Assembly (NCBI GenBank): GCA_963824225.1
Contig: CAWGOF010000003.1
Location: 992,001 to 1,056,000 of the forward strand
Length of the DNA stretch: 64,000 bases
Reading direction: 5' to 3'
From: CAWGOF01 sp963824225
GTDB lineage: Bacteria > Acidobacteriota > Polarisedimenticolia > Polarisedimenticolales > Polarisedimenticolaceae
Positions 36,047 to 45,248 of the stretch are shown here, piece after piece. Under the pieces are notes generated by a model. That model did not search any database. It saw nothing but the letters and a program-made list of their open reading frames with translations, and was not told the origin of the DNA. How positions within the stretch are numbered: position 1 is the first letter of the stretch; each line of letters starts with the position of its first letter. The translations under genes were made by a program, and so were the position numbers.

Positions 36047-36247
36047 TTACAACCCCAAGACCAACCGCAGCCCGTTGTCGACGGCGGTCATCTCGGCCCG
36101 CGGCAACGCCTTCACGGACTCCGTCAGCATCCTCCGGTCCAAGGTCAGTACTTGGGACACGTTGACGACGGAGGGCTTGGGCAGTCCGCTCGCCCGTCGC
36201 CCGAGGAGCCGATCCCACGCTTGCTCCGGGTCGGCGTCCCCGGTCAC
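36047..36247 (-). pseudogene. C-terminal remnant of a MazF/PemK-type toxin gene
   Basis: The 66-residue frame ends with KPSVVNVSQVLTLDRRML and then an AVDNGLRLVLGL tail, which match the C-terminal third of MazF/PemK ribonuclease toxins (SVVNxxQ... DxxGLxxxLGL). The N-terminal half with the catalytic residues is missing: upstream lies the ECF sigma gene. No antitoxin gene is nearby. It is a decayed fragment of a toxin-antitoxin locus, not functional. Confidence 0.6.
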
Positions 36248-36267
36248 AATCCCCCCCAGGGGCCCGA

Positions 36268-36753
36268 TTGACCGACGACGCCGAACGCCTGCGGGAGGTC
36301 CTTGTCCGGGCCGTCGCGCGCGTCTGCCCCGCGAGCCTCGCGGGCCAGCGCGAGGACATCGTCCAGAACGCCCTGATGCGCGTGCTCCCCGGAATCGGCC
36401 GGCAAGGTGAGCAAGGGCCGGTCCGGACCTCGTCTTACCTGTGGCAGGCCGCGTACACCGCCACGGTCGACGAGATCCGGCGGCGTACGCGTCGCAGGGA
36501 GGTCGCTCTGGAAGCTCCGGCGGTCGAACGACCGGCCGCCGAGGCCGACCCGAATCTGGGTCTCGAGATTCGGGACTGCCTCGGTCGCCTCGCCCCGCCC
36601 CGGCGGCGGGCGGTGGGCCTGTACCTCCTCGGCTTCGAGGCCCAGGAGTCGGCGCGCGCCCTCGGCTGGCGCGTGAAGCAGATGCAGAACCTCACCTACC
36701 GAGGCCTCGCCGACCTGCGACGGTGTCTAGAATCGAAGGGGATCCGCCCGTGA
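36268..36753 (+). CDS. ECF-type RNA polymerase sigma factor (CHAT operon)
   Basis: 161 residues. Sigma region 2 spans about 20-80 (EDIVQNALMRVLPGI, then YLWQAAYTATVDEIRRRTRR) and sigma region 4 about 108-158 (RRRAVGLYLLGFEAQESARA, then a helix-turn-helix). Region 3 is absent, as in ECF factors. TTG start with AGGGG upstream. The cotranscribed next gene has a ZAS-type anti-sigma zinc motif, so activity is probably released from that protein. The target regulon is unknown, possibly the secreted protein encoded at 40144. Confidence 0.85.
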   Translation: MTDDAERLREVLVRAVARVCPASLAGQREDIVQNALMRVLPGIGRQGEQGPVRTSSYLWQAAYTATVDEIRRRTRRREVALEAPAVERPAAEADPNLGLEIRDCLGRLAPPRRRAVGLYLLGFEAQESARALGWRVKQMQNLTYRGLADLRRCLESKGIRP

Positions 36754-37388
36754 GCGATCGCCTGCGCGAAGCGTTCTTCGAAGGCTTGGGCGAACCGCCG
36801 CATGCCACGGCGGAGTGTCCCGATGCGGGCCGGATCTGGTCCGTGGTGCGTGGAGAGCTCGGAGCGGCCGAGTCCCAGGCTCTCGTCGACCACGCTCTCG
36901 GCTGCGCATCGTGCGGAACCGCATTGCGCCTGGCGCGCGAGATCCAGGTCGAGGCCACGCCGCACGTCGTCCCGCGCAAGGGCTGGCGCGCGGCCCACTG
37001 GGCCGCGGTGGCGGCCGGCATCGTCGTCGCCCTGTTGATCCCCGTGGGTCTCTACGAATGGCGGGCGCCTCGACCGGCACCCGCGGTATATCGCGAACCC
37101 GGATCCGCGATCACCCCGCTCGTCGCCGAAGGCCAGACGCTGCCGCGCTCCGCGTTCGTGCTGCGCTGGTCGCTCGGTCCCGAGAGCACCCGCTACTCGA
37201 TCCGCGTCCTGCGCTCCGACCTCACCGTCATCGCTAGCGCTGACGGGCTCGAGAACGCGGAGTACGGCGTGCCGGCCGAAGCGCTGCGGGAGGTTGCTGC
37301 GGGAACCACCGTCTACTGGCGTGTCGAGGAGCACCTGCCCGACGGGAGCCACGTGGTCTCGGACACGTTCTCCGTGCGTCTCGAATGA
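36750..37388 (+). CDS. Putative transmembrane anti-sigma factor (zinc-finger ZAS-type)
   Basis: 212 residues. The N-terminal domain holds the HxxxCxxC anti-sigma zinc motif (HALGCASCGTAL, about 50-61). A single helix (AAVAAGIVVALLIPVGLYEW, about 89-108) crosses the membrane, and the C-terminal part is a Fn3-like domain (FVLRWSLGPESTRYSIRVLR) probably outside the cytoplasm. GTG overlaps the sigma stop (GTGA); the CHAT gene overlaps its own stop (ATGA). It should hold the ECF factor until a signal, perhaps proteolysis, frees it. Confidence 0.78.
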   Translation: MSDRLREAFFEGLGEPPHATAECPDAGRIWSVVRGELGAAESQALVDHALGCASCGTALRLAREIQVEATPHVVPRKGWRAAHWAAVAAGIVVALLIPVGLYEWRAPRPAPAVYREPGSAITPLVAEGQTLPRSAFVLRWSLGPESTRYSIRVLRSDLTVIASADGLENAEYGVPAEALREVAAGTTVYWRVEEHLPDGSHVVSDTFSVRLE

Positions 37389-40099
37389 GCGTCGTCCTCG
37401 CGGCCGCTCTCGCCGCCGCCCTCGCCGACTGCGACGCAGCCGTGCAGGCGAAGCCGCAGGACTACCAGTCGTACGACTGCTACCGGACCGTCGCCCGGAT
37501 CCGACATGCGTGGGACGGTGCCGTCGAGCGGCTCGAGGCGCTCCTCGCGAGGGATGCCAAAAACACGATGGCCCGTGTCGTCCTCGCACGGATCGAGAGC
37601 GACCGCGGGCGAGAGCGCGCGGAGCCGCTGTTCCGCGTGGCGGCGGACGAGTTCGCCTCGGCCAAGATGCCCGTGGGCGACGTCTTCGCGCGGCTCGACC
37701 TGGCGTTCCTTCTGCGTCGCCAGGGCCGGTTAGACGAGGCGGCTGCCGAGGTAGAACGCGCGCGCGCATCGGCGACGGCTTCCGGTCTTTCGCTCCTCGT
37801 GGCGAACGTGAGAGCCGAGGAGGCGTGGATCGCCGAGGCGCGAGCCGACCACGGCCGGGCCTACGCCCTGTTCCGCGAGACGGAGCGCGAAGTGTTCCCG
37901 GTCGGCCCGGCGCTGCTCCAGTACTCCGTGCTCTCCGGGATCGGCTCGACGCTGTGGTCCATGGGACGCAACGGCGAGAGCCTGGCGTACTACCGGCGCC
38001 TGGCCGCGCTGCACGAGGAGCGGGGCGAGCGGTACGAAGCGGCGGCCGATCGGTACAACATCACGCTCCTCGCCGGCCGACTCGAGCGCGACGGAGTCGT
38101 GTCGCACGAGGAGTACCTGCAGCTACGCCAGCAGGCGCTCGACACCGCGATCGAGAACGGCAATCGAGGCGTCGAATCGGCGATCCGTCAGATGATCGGC
38201 GGGGATTCGGACGAGCCGCTGGGTCGCCGCATCCAGGAGACCGAGCGCGCCCTGGCTCTGGCCGAAGAGGTCGGCGAAGAGGACAAGGCTCTGTTCTCGC
38301 TGCGTGAGCTCGCGCGGCTCTCCGTGGTCCGACACCGGGATCGGCCGGAGATCGGGTACCGACTGGCGGACGAGGCCGTCCGTCGCGGCCGCGCGACCGG
38401 TGACCCGACGCTCCTGGCTCGTGGGTTGATCCGCCGCGCGACGTTGGCATGGATTGCGTGGCCGCGCGAACGTGCGCTGGCCGAGTCGCGCGAAGCGCTC
38501 GACGCGATCGAGCGTGTCCGGGACCTCCAGCGCGACGACCTGCTCCGGGCTCGGGTAGCGTCGGAGTGGACCCACTTCTACTACATGCTTTCCGGGCTCG
38601 TTCTTCGCTTGCCCGTTGCCGAGGCTCGGGACGAAAACCTCGAGATCGCGTTCTCCGTCATGGAGCGGTTGCGGGGCCGTGTTCTCCTCGACGCGCTCGA
38701 CGCGGCGCAGGCGACCCCCATCCTGGCGCAACGCAGTCCCGTAGCGACGATGCGCGGTGAGATCCTCGTGCGGATCGGCCGCGAGCAGCAACGGATGCTC
38801 GATCGGAGACTCTCGGCCGAGGAGCGGGAAGACGTGCGGGCGGACCTCGAGCTCCTGGAGGCTCAGGAGTCGGTGCTGCGCGATGCGCTCTTGCGGTCGG
38901 ATCCCGCGTACGCCGCACTGCGCCGGCCGGAACTGCCGACGCTCGCAGACCTGAGACGCGCGCTCGAGCCGGATCAGGCGTTGCTTGCGTTCCAGGTCTC
39001 GGACACGGCGCCGACGATTGGACGAGTGGTGGCTACGGAGGGGGGTTCGTTCGTCCTCGTCGTCACGCGGAACGCTGTGACCGTGCACCGTCTGGCCGAC
39101 CAGCGCTTGCTCGGTCCGCGAGTCTCGCTGTACCTCGGGCTTCTCGGGAGACGCGACGGATCGGATCGCGAAGGCGCCGCCAGTCTCCGTCGCGATCTCC
39201 TGGACGATGCGCTGGCCGATCTCTCCCCCGACGTGCGGCGCCTCATCCTCGTCCCGGACAAGGCGCTGTTTCGCGTCCCGTTCGATGCGCTCCTCGATGC
39301 GCGGTACGACGTTTCGATCGCACCGTCAGCAGCGTTGTGGCTGCGCTGGCGCCGCGCAGGCGAGCGTGGCGCTCGAGTCCCCGCACTCGTGGTCGCGGAC
39401 CCCGAGCTCGCGGCCAGTGGCCTCGGGTCGCTGCCCCATGCGCGAAGAGAGGCGCGGGCGATCGTCCGTACGCTCGGGGCGGAGAGCAAGGCCGTTGTCG
39501 GCCCCTCGGCGTCGGAAGCGTATCTCGCGTCCGAGCCTCTCGACCGGTACAACATCGTCCACTTCGGGGCGCACGCGGTCGTCGACGACGCGCATCCAGA
39601 GCGCTCGGCGTTGGTCCTCTCGCCGGGGAGCCCAACGGCGGACGGGTTGCTGCACGTGCGGGAGATCGTGGGGCTCGACCTACGGGGTGCCGTTGTCGTT
39701 CTTGCCGCGTGCCGCAGCTCGGCCGGGACGCTGCTCAACGGCGAGGGACCGATGGGCCTGGCCCGCGGCTTCTTCCAGGCCGGCGCGCGTGCCGTCGTGG
39801 GGAGCATCCTGCCGGTGCGAGACGCCGAGGCCGAACCGTTCGTTTCCGCATTCTACGAGCATCTTGCCCGCGGGCTCTCGGTCGGAGAGTCCATGGCCCA
39901 GGCCCGAAGAGACCGGATCTTATCGGGAGCTCCGGCGGCCGCATGGGCCGGCTGGGTCGTGATGGGCGACGCGAGCGTCGTCCCCGTTCCCGGGGGCGCA
40001 CACAGCTCGTGGCCGTGGTGGGGCTGGGTCATCGCCGCCCTCGTGCTGGTCGTCGGCGCCGTCGCCGTCTTGGCGCGCAAGAACAGTTCCGCCCGCTGA
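37385..40099 (+). CDS. TPR-CHAT caspase-like protease with C-terminal membrane anchor
   Basis: 904 residues. The first 500 or so contain TPR-like helical repeats (for example YYRRLAALHEERGERYEAAA and YRLADEAVRRGRATGDPTLL). The C-terminal CHAT domain (about 610-860) shows the caspase-fold His in IVHFGAHAVVDD (about 728) and Cys in VVVLAACRSSAG (about 774), so the protease is probably active. A hydrophobic helix (WGWVIAALVLVVGAVAVLAR, about 875-895) anchors it with a short tail. It is translationally coupled to the sigma and anti-sigma genes, and might cleave the anti-sigma factor; that is inference. Confidence 0.87.
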   Translation: MSVVLAAALAAALADCDAAVQAKPQDYQSYDCYRTVARIRHAWDGAVERLEALLARDAKNTMARVVLARIESDRGRERAEPLFRVAADEFASAKMPVGDVFARLDLAFLLRRQGRLDEAAAEVERARASATASGLSLLVANVRAEEAWIAEARADHGRAYALFRETEREVFPVGPALLQYSVLSGIGSTLWSMGRNGESLAYYRRLAALHEERGERYEAAADRYNITLLAGRLERDGVVSHEEYLQLRQQALDTAIENGNRGVESAIRQMIGGDSDEPLGRRIQETERALALAEEVGEEDKALFSLRELARLSVVRHRDRPEIGYRLADEAVRRGRATGDPTLLARGLIRRATLAWIAWPRERALAESREALDAIERVRDLQRDDLLRARVASEWTHFYYMLSGLVLRLPVAEARDENLEIAFSVMERLRGRVLLDALDAAQATPILAQRSPVATMRGEILVRIGREQQRMLDRRLSAEEREDVRADLELLEAQESVLRDALLRSDPAYAALRRPELPTLADLRRALEPDQALLAFQVSDTAPTIGRVVATEGGSFVLVVTRNAVTVHRLADQRLLGPRVSLYLGLLGRRDGSDREGAASLRRDLLDDALADLSPDVRRLILVPDKALFRVPFDALLDARYDVSIAPSAALWLRWRRAGERGARVPALVVADPELAASGLGSLPHARREARAIVRTLGAESKAVVGPSASEAYLASEPLDRYNIVHFGAHAVVDDAHPERSALVLSPGSPTADGLLHVREIVGLDLRGAVVVLAACRSSAGTLLNGEGPMGLARGFFQAGARAVVGSILPVRDAEAEPFVSAFYEHLARGLSVGESMAQARRDRILSGAPAAAWAGWVVMGDASVVPVPGGAHSSWPWWGWVIAALVLVVGAVAVLARKNSSAR

Positions 40100-40143
40100 G
40101 CAACCGCGCCCTCTGGCTCCGTCCATAGGCCAGGAGGCGCGCC

Positions 40144-43100
40144 ATGAGATGCAGAGCCGAGCTGTCGATCGTCCTCGGGTTGAGCCTGGCGGTCCTGTCG
40201 ATGGGCGGATCGACCCTGGGCCAGAACTGCCGCGGCCCGGGCGACCCGATCACGGTGATCCTGGAAATCCAGGAGGCCCACGTGTTCGACGAGGCCGACG
40301 GCCTGTTCGGCGGCGATCCCGAGCTGTACCTGCTCGTGACGATGACTTCGAACCACGAGACGAAGCACTGCACGCTCGGCAGTCGCGACCGGAGCAGCGA
40401 CACGCTTTCGGGTTCGTACTTGTGCACGGTGCAGGTCGACGACCCCTACCCCGCGGTCGACGTCCACGTGGAGCTGTGGGACGACGACGGCGGCATCGCC
40501 GGCGAGGACGAGCCCATCGACATCAGCGAGGGTGCCGGGCGCGATTTGGACTTCGATTACGACCCGGTCTGCGACCGTGTGACGGACGGCGAGGACGGTG
40601 ACGTACCGAACTGCCCCGACGACGATACGGCTTGCGGCTGCTCCGGGGCGATCTGGCGCGCGGCGCAAGGCCACATCTACATCAAGGGCCGCATCGTGTA
40701 TCGCATCTCCGCCGGTGAAAACGTTGCCCGCGAGACGGGTGACGTTCGCGTGCAGACGGCCGAGGTCGTGCAGGTCACGCCGACGGCGCAGGCGATCGTC
40801 GACAACAAGCCGACGATCGTGCGCCTCGACGTCGAAAGCACGTACGACGACGACAAGACCGTAACCGTGGCCGTCGACGCGATCGACGAGCTGGGAACCC
40901 TGTTCCACGACGAGCGCGACGTCGTGATTCCGGGCTGTGGCATCGAGCGCGTCAACATGTTTCCCTCTGGATGGATGCCGGGCTCGCCCGCGGGTTTCCT
41001 GCCCCAGGCCGGACCCAAGACTCCGCCGGCCGCGATGTCGGTGCGGGTCGACATCGATCCGAGCCACACCGTCGATACGTGTACACCCGGCGTCCCGTGC
41101 CAGACCGAGTGCGCGATCGTCAACAACTGCGCCGAATACCCGGCGCTCCCCGTCAAGCCGATGAAACAGCCGAGCTACTTGTTCCAGCCGTTCAACGCCG
41201 ACCTGGCTTGGACCTGTCCGGAGTTCGACGGGGACGCGGCGGATGCGGAGACGACGTCCACGGACTCGCACCCGTACCTGCAAGACGTGTTTCCCACCGA
41301 CCTGGTGACGGTTTCGTGGATCGGTGAGTCGATGACCTTCGACACCACGCCGTTCGCACCGCAGATCGCTCTCGTATGGATGGATCTCGTTGGGCGGCTC
41401 GCCGAGGGGTTCGACCGCACGGTTGGTGTGATCAAGGAGGGGTTCTTCGACTGTCACTACGAGGGAGCATGGGCCGACATCTCGGGCGCCTCGGCCGGTC
41501 GGCTCGGACCGCACGTCGTGATCCTCGAGAGCACCGTGGGGGACGAGGGCGGCGAGATCGTGGCCCACGAGCTGGGGCACACGTACGGGCTCTCTGACGC
41601 GCCGTGCCCCGACTCGGTAGACGCGATCTTCATCTGCCAGGACGAGTACCAGTTCTGTCCCGACGGTGCGGGTGGCCAATGCCCGACCGCGAATGGACTG
41701 CCGGCGCTCGGGTTCCGGGTCTCGACGGAGCAGAACATGGACGGCGGCTTCTGCCTGATGGGCGGGAGCGACGAGGACCCCCCGGACCGCTGGCTCGACA
41801 GCGGCGACTACAACCGACTGCTGCGCGAGTTCGACGAGGAGCCGGATCCCGAGCTGCTGTGGATGCGCCTGCGCCTCGGCCGCGGGCTCAGCGGGACGTT
41901 CTACACCGAAGACGCATCGCGCTTGATGGGCATCCCCGACTATCCATCGGAAAACGCCGGTGGCCCGGCGGCGGCCGATCGCACGACGACGCTCGTGTTC
42001 AAGGACAGCGCCGGGACCGTGCTCGATCGCGTCAGCTTCACTCCCGAGTCGGTCGATACGGATCACGACGACTTCGACGACGTATACGGGTATCCCGAGT
42101 CGCCCGAGCCGTGGGAGGACGCCGACATGGCGCTCGCGGTGGCGCTGCCTCAGGGCACGAAGTCGATCGACCTGGTTCGGCGTGTGCTCGCTGGAGCCGG
42201 GTTCCAGGAGGCGGTGACCGACACGTTCCTCCTTCCCGCCGAGACGGTGAACGTGTCACTCCTGAACCCGCAGAGTTCCGTGCTCGTGCGCCCGGGCGAC
42301 GTGATCCCGATCGAGTGGATGTTCTCGGCCGGCGCCGGTATGGCGGCGCGGTCGGCGGCTGCGCTCCCCAAGCTGTCGTTCGTGCTGATCAGTCCGGATA
42401 ACGGCACGCACTGGATCCCGCTGGCGGGCCGCTTGACCGGCACGTCCTTCGTTTGGCACGCGCGCAGCTTCGGCCGTTATCTCGTGCGCGTGTTCGCGAC
42501 GAACGGGGGAAACTCCGGCGAGGCCCGCGGCGAGTCGGACCTCGACCAGGATGGCTGCGGGGACTCTCGCGATCCGCATCCGACCCTGGCCGACCCCGAC
42601 GCCGACGGGGACGGCGTGGCCGACGACTGCGACAACTGCCCGACCCTGAGCAACCGCTCGCAGCAGGACGCCGACCAGGACCTGCGTGGCGATGCGTGCG
42701 ACAACTGTCCGTTCGTCCCCAACGGGAGCCAGACGAACGCCGACGGCGACGCCCGCGGTGATACGTGCGACTGCGCTCCGGCGAACCCCTCGACGTGGGA
42801 GGTCCCAGCAGAGGTCACGGGGCTGCGCGTGTCGCCGGCGCCTTCGAGTCAGGTCGCGCTGTCGTGGGATCCGGCGGCAACCCAGGCTGGTTCGGCAACC
42901 GTCTACGACGTGATCACGGGGTCGTTGTCCGCTCTGCACGGCAGCGGCGCGTTTTCGACCGCCACGTGTCTCGAGGAAGACATCTCGGCGACCAGCATCG
43001 TGGTCGCGCAGAGCCTCCCTCCCACAGGCGACGGCTTCTGGTACCTCGTGCGTGGCGAGAACCCGTGCGGTCAGGGCACGTGGGGCGACGGCACGCCGAT

Positions 43101-44082
43101 ACCTGACCCGCGCGACGCACTCGACACGCTCGAGTGCGCGCCACCTGCGCCCGTGCTCTCGATCTCGAAGACCGACTCGCCCGACCCCGTGCCCGCGGGT
43201 GGGACGATCACCTACACGATCAGCTACCAAAACACGGGCAACGCCAACGCGACCGGCGTCGTCATCGCTGACACGATTCCGACCAACACGGCGTTCGTCT
43301 CGGCGACGGGCGGCGGAACCCCGGACCCGAACGGTGTCGTGCGCTGGAACCTCGGAACGCTGGCCGCCGGAGCGTCGGGCAGCGTGCAGATGACGGTGCG
43401 CGTCACGAGCTCGACCGTGACGACGATCACGAACGACAGCTACTCGATCGACAGCGCGGAAACCACGCCGGTCAGCGGTGCCGCGGTCGCGACCACGGTG
43501 CTACCACCGCCCACGGTGGCGATCGATCTCGATCCGGCGACCCCCGCGGTGATCAACGCCGCGCGGACGATCTCGATCGCGAGCGGAACGCTCGACGTCG
43601 GCGTGATCGTGAACGCCTCGGGCACCGCCGGATTCGGCGACGTCGCGCGCATCGCGTTCGGCGTGATCAACGCGTTCAACACCGGTGGCGCGACGGTGAC
43701 CGGCATCACGACGCTGTCGATCGTCGACCTGATGCCACCCGCAGTGGCACCGAACAACGCGACCTTCGCCGCGCTCGCGGGCGAGTTCCAGTTCGGCGCC
43801 GCGCTGATCGAGCGTGGTGTCCCGGGCAATTCGTACGCCGGGCCGGCCGTGCAGTACGCGCGGTTCCGGATCACGTTCGGCGCACGCACGGTGGGTTCTA
43901 CCGTGCGCGTGTTCATCGGGGACGCGGGCCCGGGCCACGCCGCGGTGCGCTCGGCGACGCTGCTCGACATCAGCGGCGACGCGACGGCCGACGGGACGCC
44001 CGTGGGCGGCGTCGCCGGCTCGGACCAGGGGGCGGGGGCCGGCACCCACTATGCCGACGCCGTCATCACGTTCGGGCCGTAA
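40144..44082 (+). CDS. Giant secreted HExxH protein with thrombospondin-3, Fn3-like and DUF11 domains
   Basis: 1312 residues. Signal peptide, then an N-terminal beta region (40-430), a zinc-metallopeptidase motif HELGHTYGLSD (about 478), a cohesin- or C2-like region, thrombospondin type 3 Ca-binding repeats (about 800-870: DADGDGVADDCDNCP and DQDLRGDACDNCPF), the Cys-containing Fn3-like module (about 885-998, DGFWYLVRGENPC), a DUF11 repeat (about 1000-1120) and an unassigned C-terminal beta domain. The HExxH site suggests a secreted metallopeptidase. Strong AGGAGG ribosome site 8 nt upstream. A REP-like hairpin follows the stop. Confidence 0.8.
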   Translation: MRCRAELSIVLGLSLAVLSMGGSTLGQNCRGPGDPITVILEIQEAHVFDEADGLFGGDPELYLLVTMTSNHETKHCTLGSRDRSSDTLSGSYLCTVQVDDPYPAVDVHVELWDDDGGIAGEDEPIDISEGAGRDLDFDYDPVCDRVTDGEDGDVPNCPDDDTACGCSGAIWRAAQGHIYIKGRIVYRISAGENVARETGDVRVQTAEVVQVTPTAQAIVDNKPTIVRLDVESTYDDDKTVTVAVDAIDELGTLFHDERDVVIPGCGIERVNMFPSGWMPGSPAGFLPQAGPKTPPAAMSVRVDIDPSHTVDTCTPGVPCQTECAIVNNCAEYPALPVKPMKQPSYLFQPFNADLAWTCPEFDGDAADAETTSTDSHPYLQDVFPTDLVTVSWIGESMTFDTTPFAPQIALVWMDLVGRLAEGFDRTVGVIKEGFFDCHYEGAWADISGASAGRLGPHVVILESTVGDEGGEIVAHELGHTYGLSDAPCPDSVDAIFICQDEYQFCPDGAGGQCPTANGLPALGFRVSTEQNMDGGFCLMGGSDEDPPDRWLDSGDYNRLLREFDEEPDPELLWMRLRLGRGLSGTFYTEDASRLMGIPDYPSENAGGPAAADRTTTLVFKDSAGTVLDRVSFTPESVDTDHDDFDDVYGYPESPEPWEDADMALAVALPQGTKSIDLVRRVLAGAGFQEAVTDTFLLPAETVNVSLLNPQSSVLVRPGDVIPIEWMFSAGAGMAARSAAALPKLSFVLISPDNGTHWIPLAGRLTGTSFVWHARSFGRYLVRVFATNGGNSGEARGESDLDQDGCGDSRDPHPTLADPDADGDGVADDCDNCPTLSNRSQQDADQDLRGDACDNCPFVPNGSQTNADGDARGDTCDCAPANPSTWEVPAEVTGLRVSPAPSSQVALSWDPAATQAGSATVYDVITGSLSALHGSGAFSTATCLEEDISATSIVVAQSLPPTGDGFWYLVRGENPCGQGTWGDGTPIPDPRDALDTLECAPPAPVLSISKTDSPDPVPAGGTITYTISYQNTGNANATGVVIADTIPTNTAFVSATGGGTPDPNGVVRWNLGTLAAGASGSVQMTVRVTSSTVTTITNDSYSIDSAETTPVSGAAVATTVLPPPTVAIDLDPATPAVINAARTISIASGTLDVGVIVNASGTAGFGDVARIAFGVINAFNTGGATVTGITTLSIVDLMPPAVAPNNATFAALAGEFQFGAALIERGVPGNSYAGPAVQYARFRITFGARTVGSTVRVFIGDAGPGHAAVRSATLLDISGDATADGTPVGGVAGSDQGAGAGTHYADAVITFGP

Positions 44083-44087
44083 AGGAA

Positions 44088-44127
44088 GCGGGTCAGGTCT
44101 CGGACAAGAAACGAGACCTGACCCCGC
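44088..44127. repeat. REP-like hairpin behind the giant secreted protein gene
   Basis: Arms 44088-44102 (GCGGGTCAGGTCTCG) and 44112-44127 (CGAGACCTGACCCCGC) form a 15-bp stem with one bulged G, loop GACAAGAAA. The right arm is preceded by AGAAACGA-type sequence, as in the element at 54670. No U-tract follows. Confidence 0.55.
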
Positions 44128-44163
44128 GGCATCGAACCGTGGCTGGGGACGGTCGAGTGCCGC

Positions 44164-44169
44164 TATCCT
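44164..44169 (+). promoter_or_regulatory. Predicted -10 element of msrBA
   Basis: TATCCT (44164-44169) ends 6 nt before the ATG at 44176. No Shine-Dalgarno and no convincing -35 were found. Confidence 0.35.
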
Positions 44170-44175
44170 GAACCC

Positions 44176-45240
44176 ATGAGACGCACCGTTCCAAGCCCCG
44201 TCACCCTGTCGCTCCTCGCGGCACTGGCCGTCGCGGTGCTGGCGTTCGGGGTCATGCGCGCCGGCAACGACGAGGAGCCGCGCTGCCCGTCCAAGGAGAG
44301 CGCCGTGAAAGAACAGATCCGAGAGCGCCTGACCCCGATCCAGTATCACGTGACCCAGGAGTGCGGGACCGAGCCCGCGTTCCGCAACGAGTTCTGGGAC
44401 GAGCACCGCGCCGGCATCTACGTGGACATCGTCAGCGGCAAGCCGCTGTTCAGCTCGCTCGACAAGTTCGACTCGGGGACCGGGTGGCCGAGCTTCACGC
44501 AGCCGCTCGACGAGAAAGAGGTCCTGGAGAAAAAGGACACGAGCCACGGCATGACGCGCACGGAGGTCCGATCGAAGAGCGGCGACTCGCACCTGGGTCA
44601 CGTGTTCCCCGACGGCCCGGGCCCCGAAGGTCTGCGCTACTGCATCAACTCCGCCGCTCTGCGGTTCATTCCCGTCGAAGACCTCAAGAAGGAAGGCTAC
44701 GGTCGCTACGCAGCCCTGTTCGACAAGTCCCAAGCGCCGTCCAAGAACCAGGCGACGACCGAGGAGGCGGTGCTCGCCGGCGGCTGCTTCTGGGGCATGG
44801 AAGACCTGCTGCGCGAGCAGCCGGGCGTCGTCTCGACCGAGGTCGGCTACACCGGCGGTACCGTTCCGAATGCCACCTACGAGATCGTGAAGACGGGACG
44901 CTCGGGCCACGCCGAGGCGATTCGCGTCGTGTTCGATCCGTCGAAGACGTCCTACGAGGCGATCCTGCGCTTCTTCTTCCGGATCCACGATCCGACGACG
45001 CTGAACCGCCAGGGCAACGACGTCGGGACGTCGTACCGTAGCGCGATCTTCGTCAAGGATGCGAAGCAGCGCGAGGTCGCAGAGAAGGTCAAGGCCGAGG
45101 TCGACCTGAGCGGCAAGTGGTCGCGCCCGATCGTGACCGAGATCGTCGAGGCCGGCCCGTTCTACCCCGCCGAGGACTACCACCAGGACTACCTGGAGAA
45201 GAACCCCGGCGGGTACACCTGCCACTTCGTGCGGGACTGA
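44176..45240 (+). CDS. msrBA: Membrane-anchored or periplasmic methionine sulfoxide reductase MsrB-MsrA fusion
   Basis: 354 residues. N-terminal hydrophobic signal or anchor (LSLLAALAVAVLAFGVM), an MsrB domain (about 45-175, catalytic Cys in RYCINSAALRF) and an MsrA domain (about 195-345, catalytic GGCFWG). It reduces both epimers of methionine sulfoxide in exported proteins. The two zinc-binding CxxC pairs of some MsrB enzymes are absent, as in many secreted forms, and this is not a defect. Reductant partner not seen nearby. Confidence 0.92.
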   Translation: MRRTVPSPVTLSLLAALAVAVLAFGVMRAGNDEEPRCPSKESAVKEQIRERLTPIQYHVTQECGTEPAFRNEFWDEHRAGIYVDIVSGKPLFSSLDKFDSGTGWPSFTQPLDEKEVLEKKDTSHGMTRTEVRSKSGDSHLGHVFPDGPGPEGLRYCINSAALRFIPVEDLKKEGYGRYAALFDKSQAPSKNQATTEEAVLAGGCFWGMEDLLREQPGVVSTEVGYTGGTVPNATYEIVKTGRSGHAEAIRVVFDPSKTSYEAILRFFFRIHDPTTLNRQGNDVGTSYRSAIFVKDAKQREVAEKVKAEVDLSGKWSRPIVTEIVEAGPFYPAEDYHQDYLEKNPGGYTCHFVRD

Positions 45241-45248
45241 GACTCCGA

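Noticed and set aside
44176..45240. Missing zinc-binding cysteines in MsrB considered as a defect
   Set aside because: Many MsrB proteins, including secreted ones, naturally lack them; the catalytic Cys is present.
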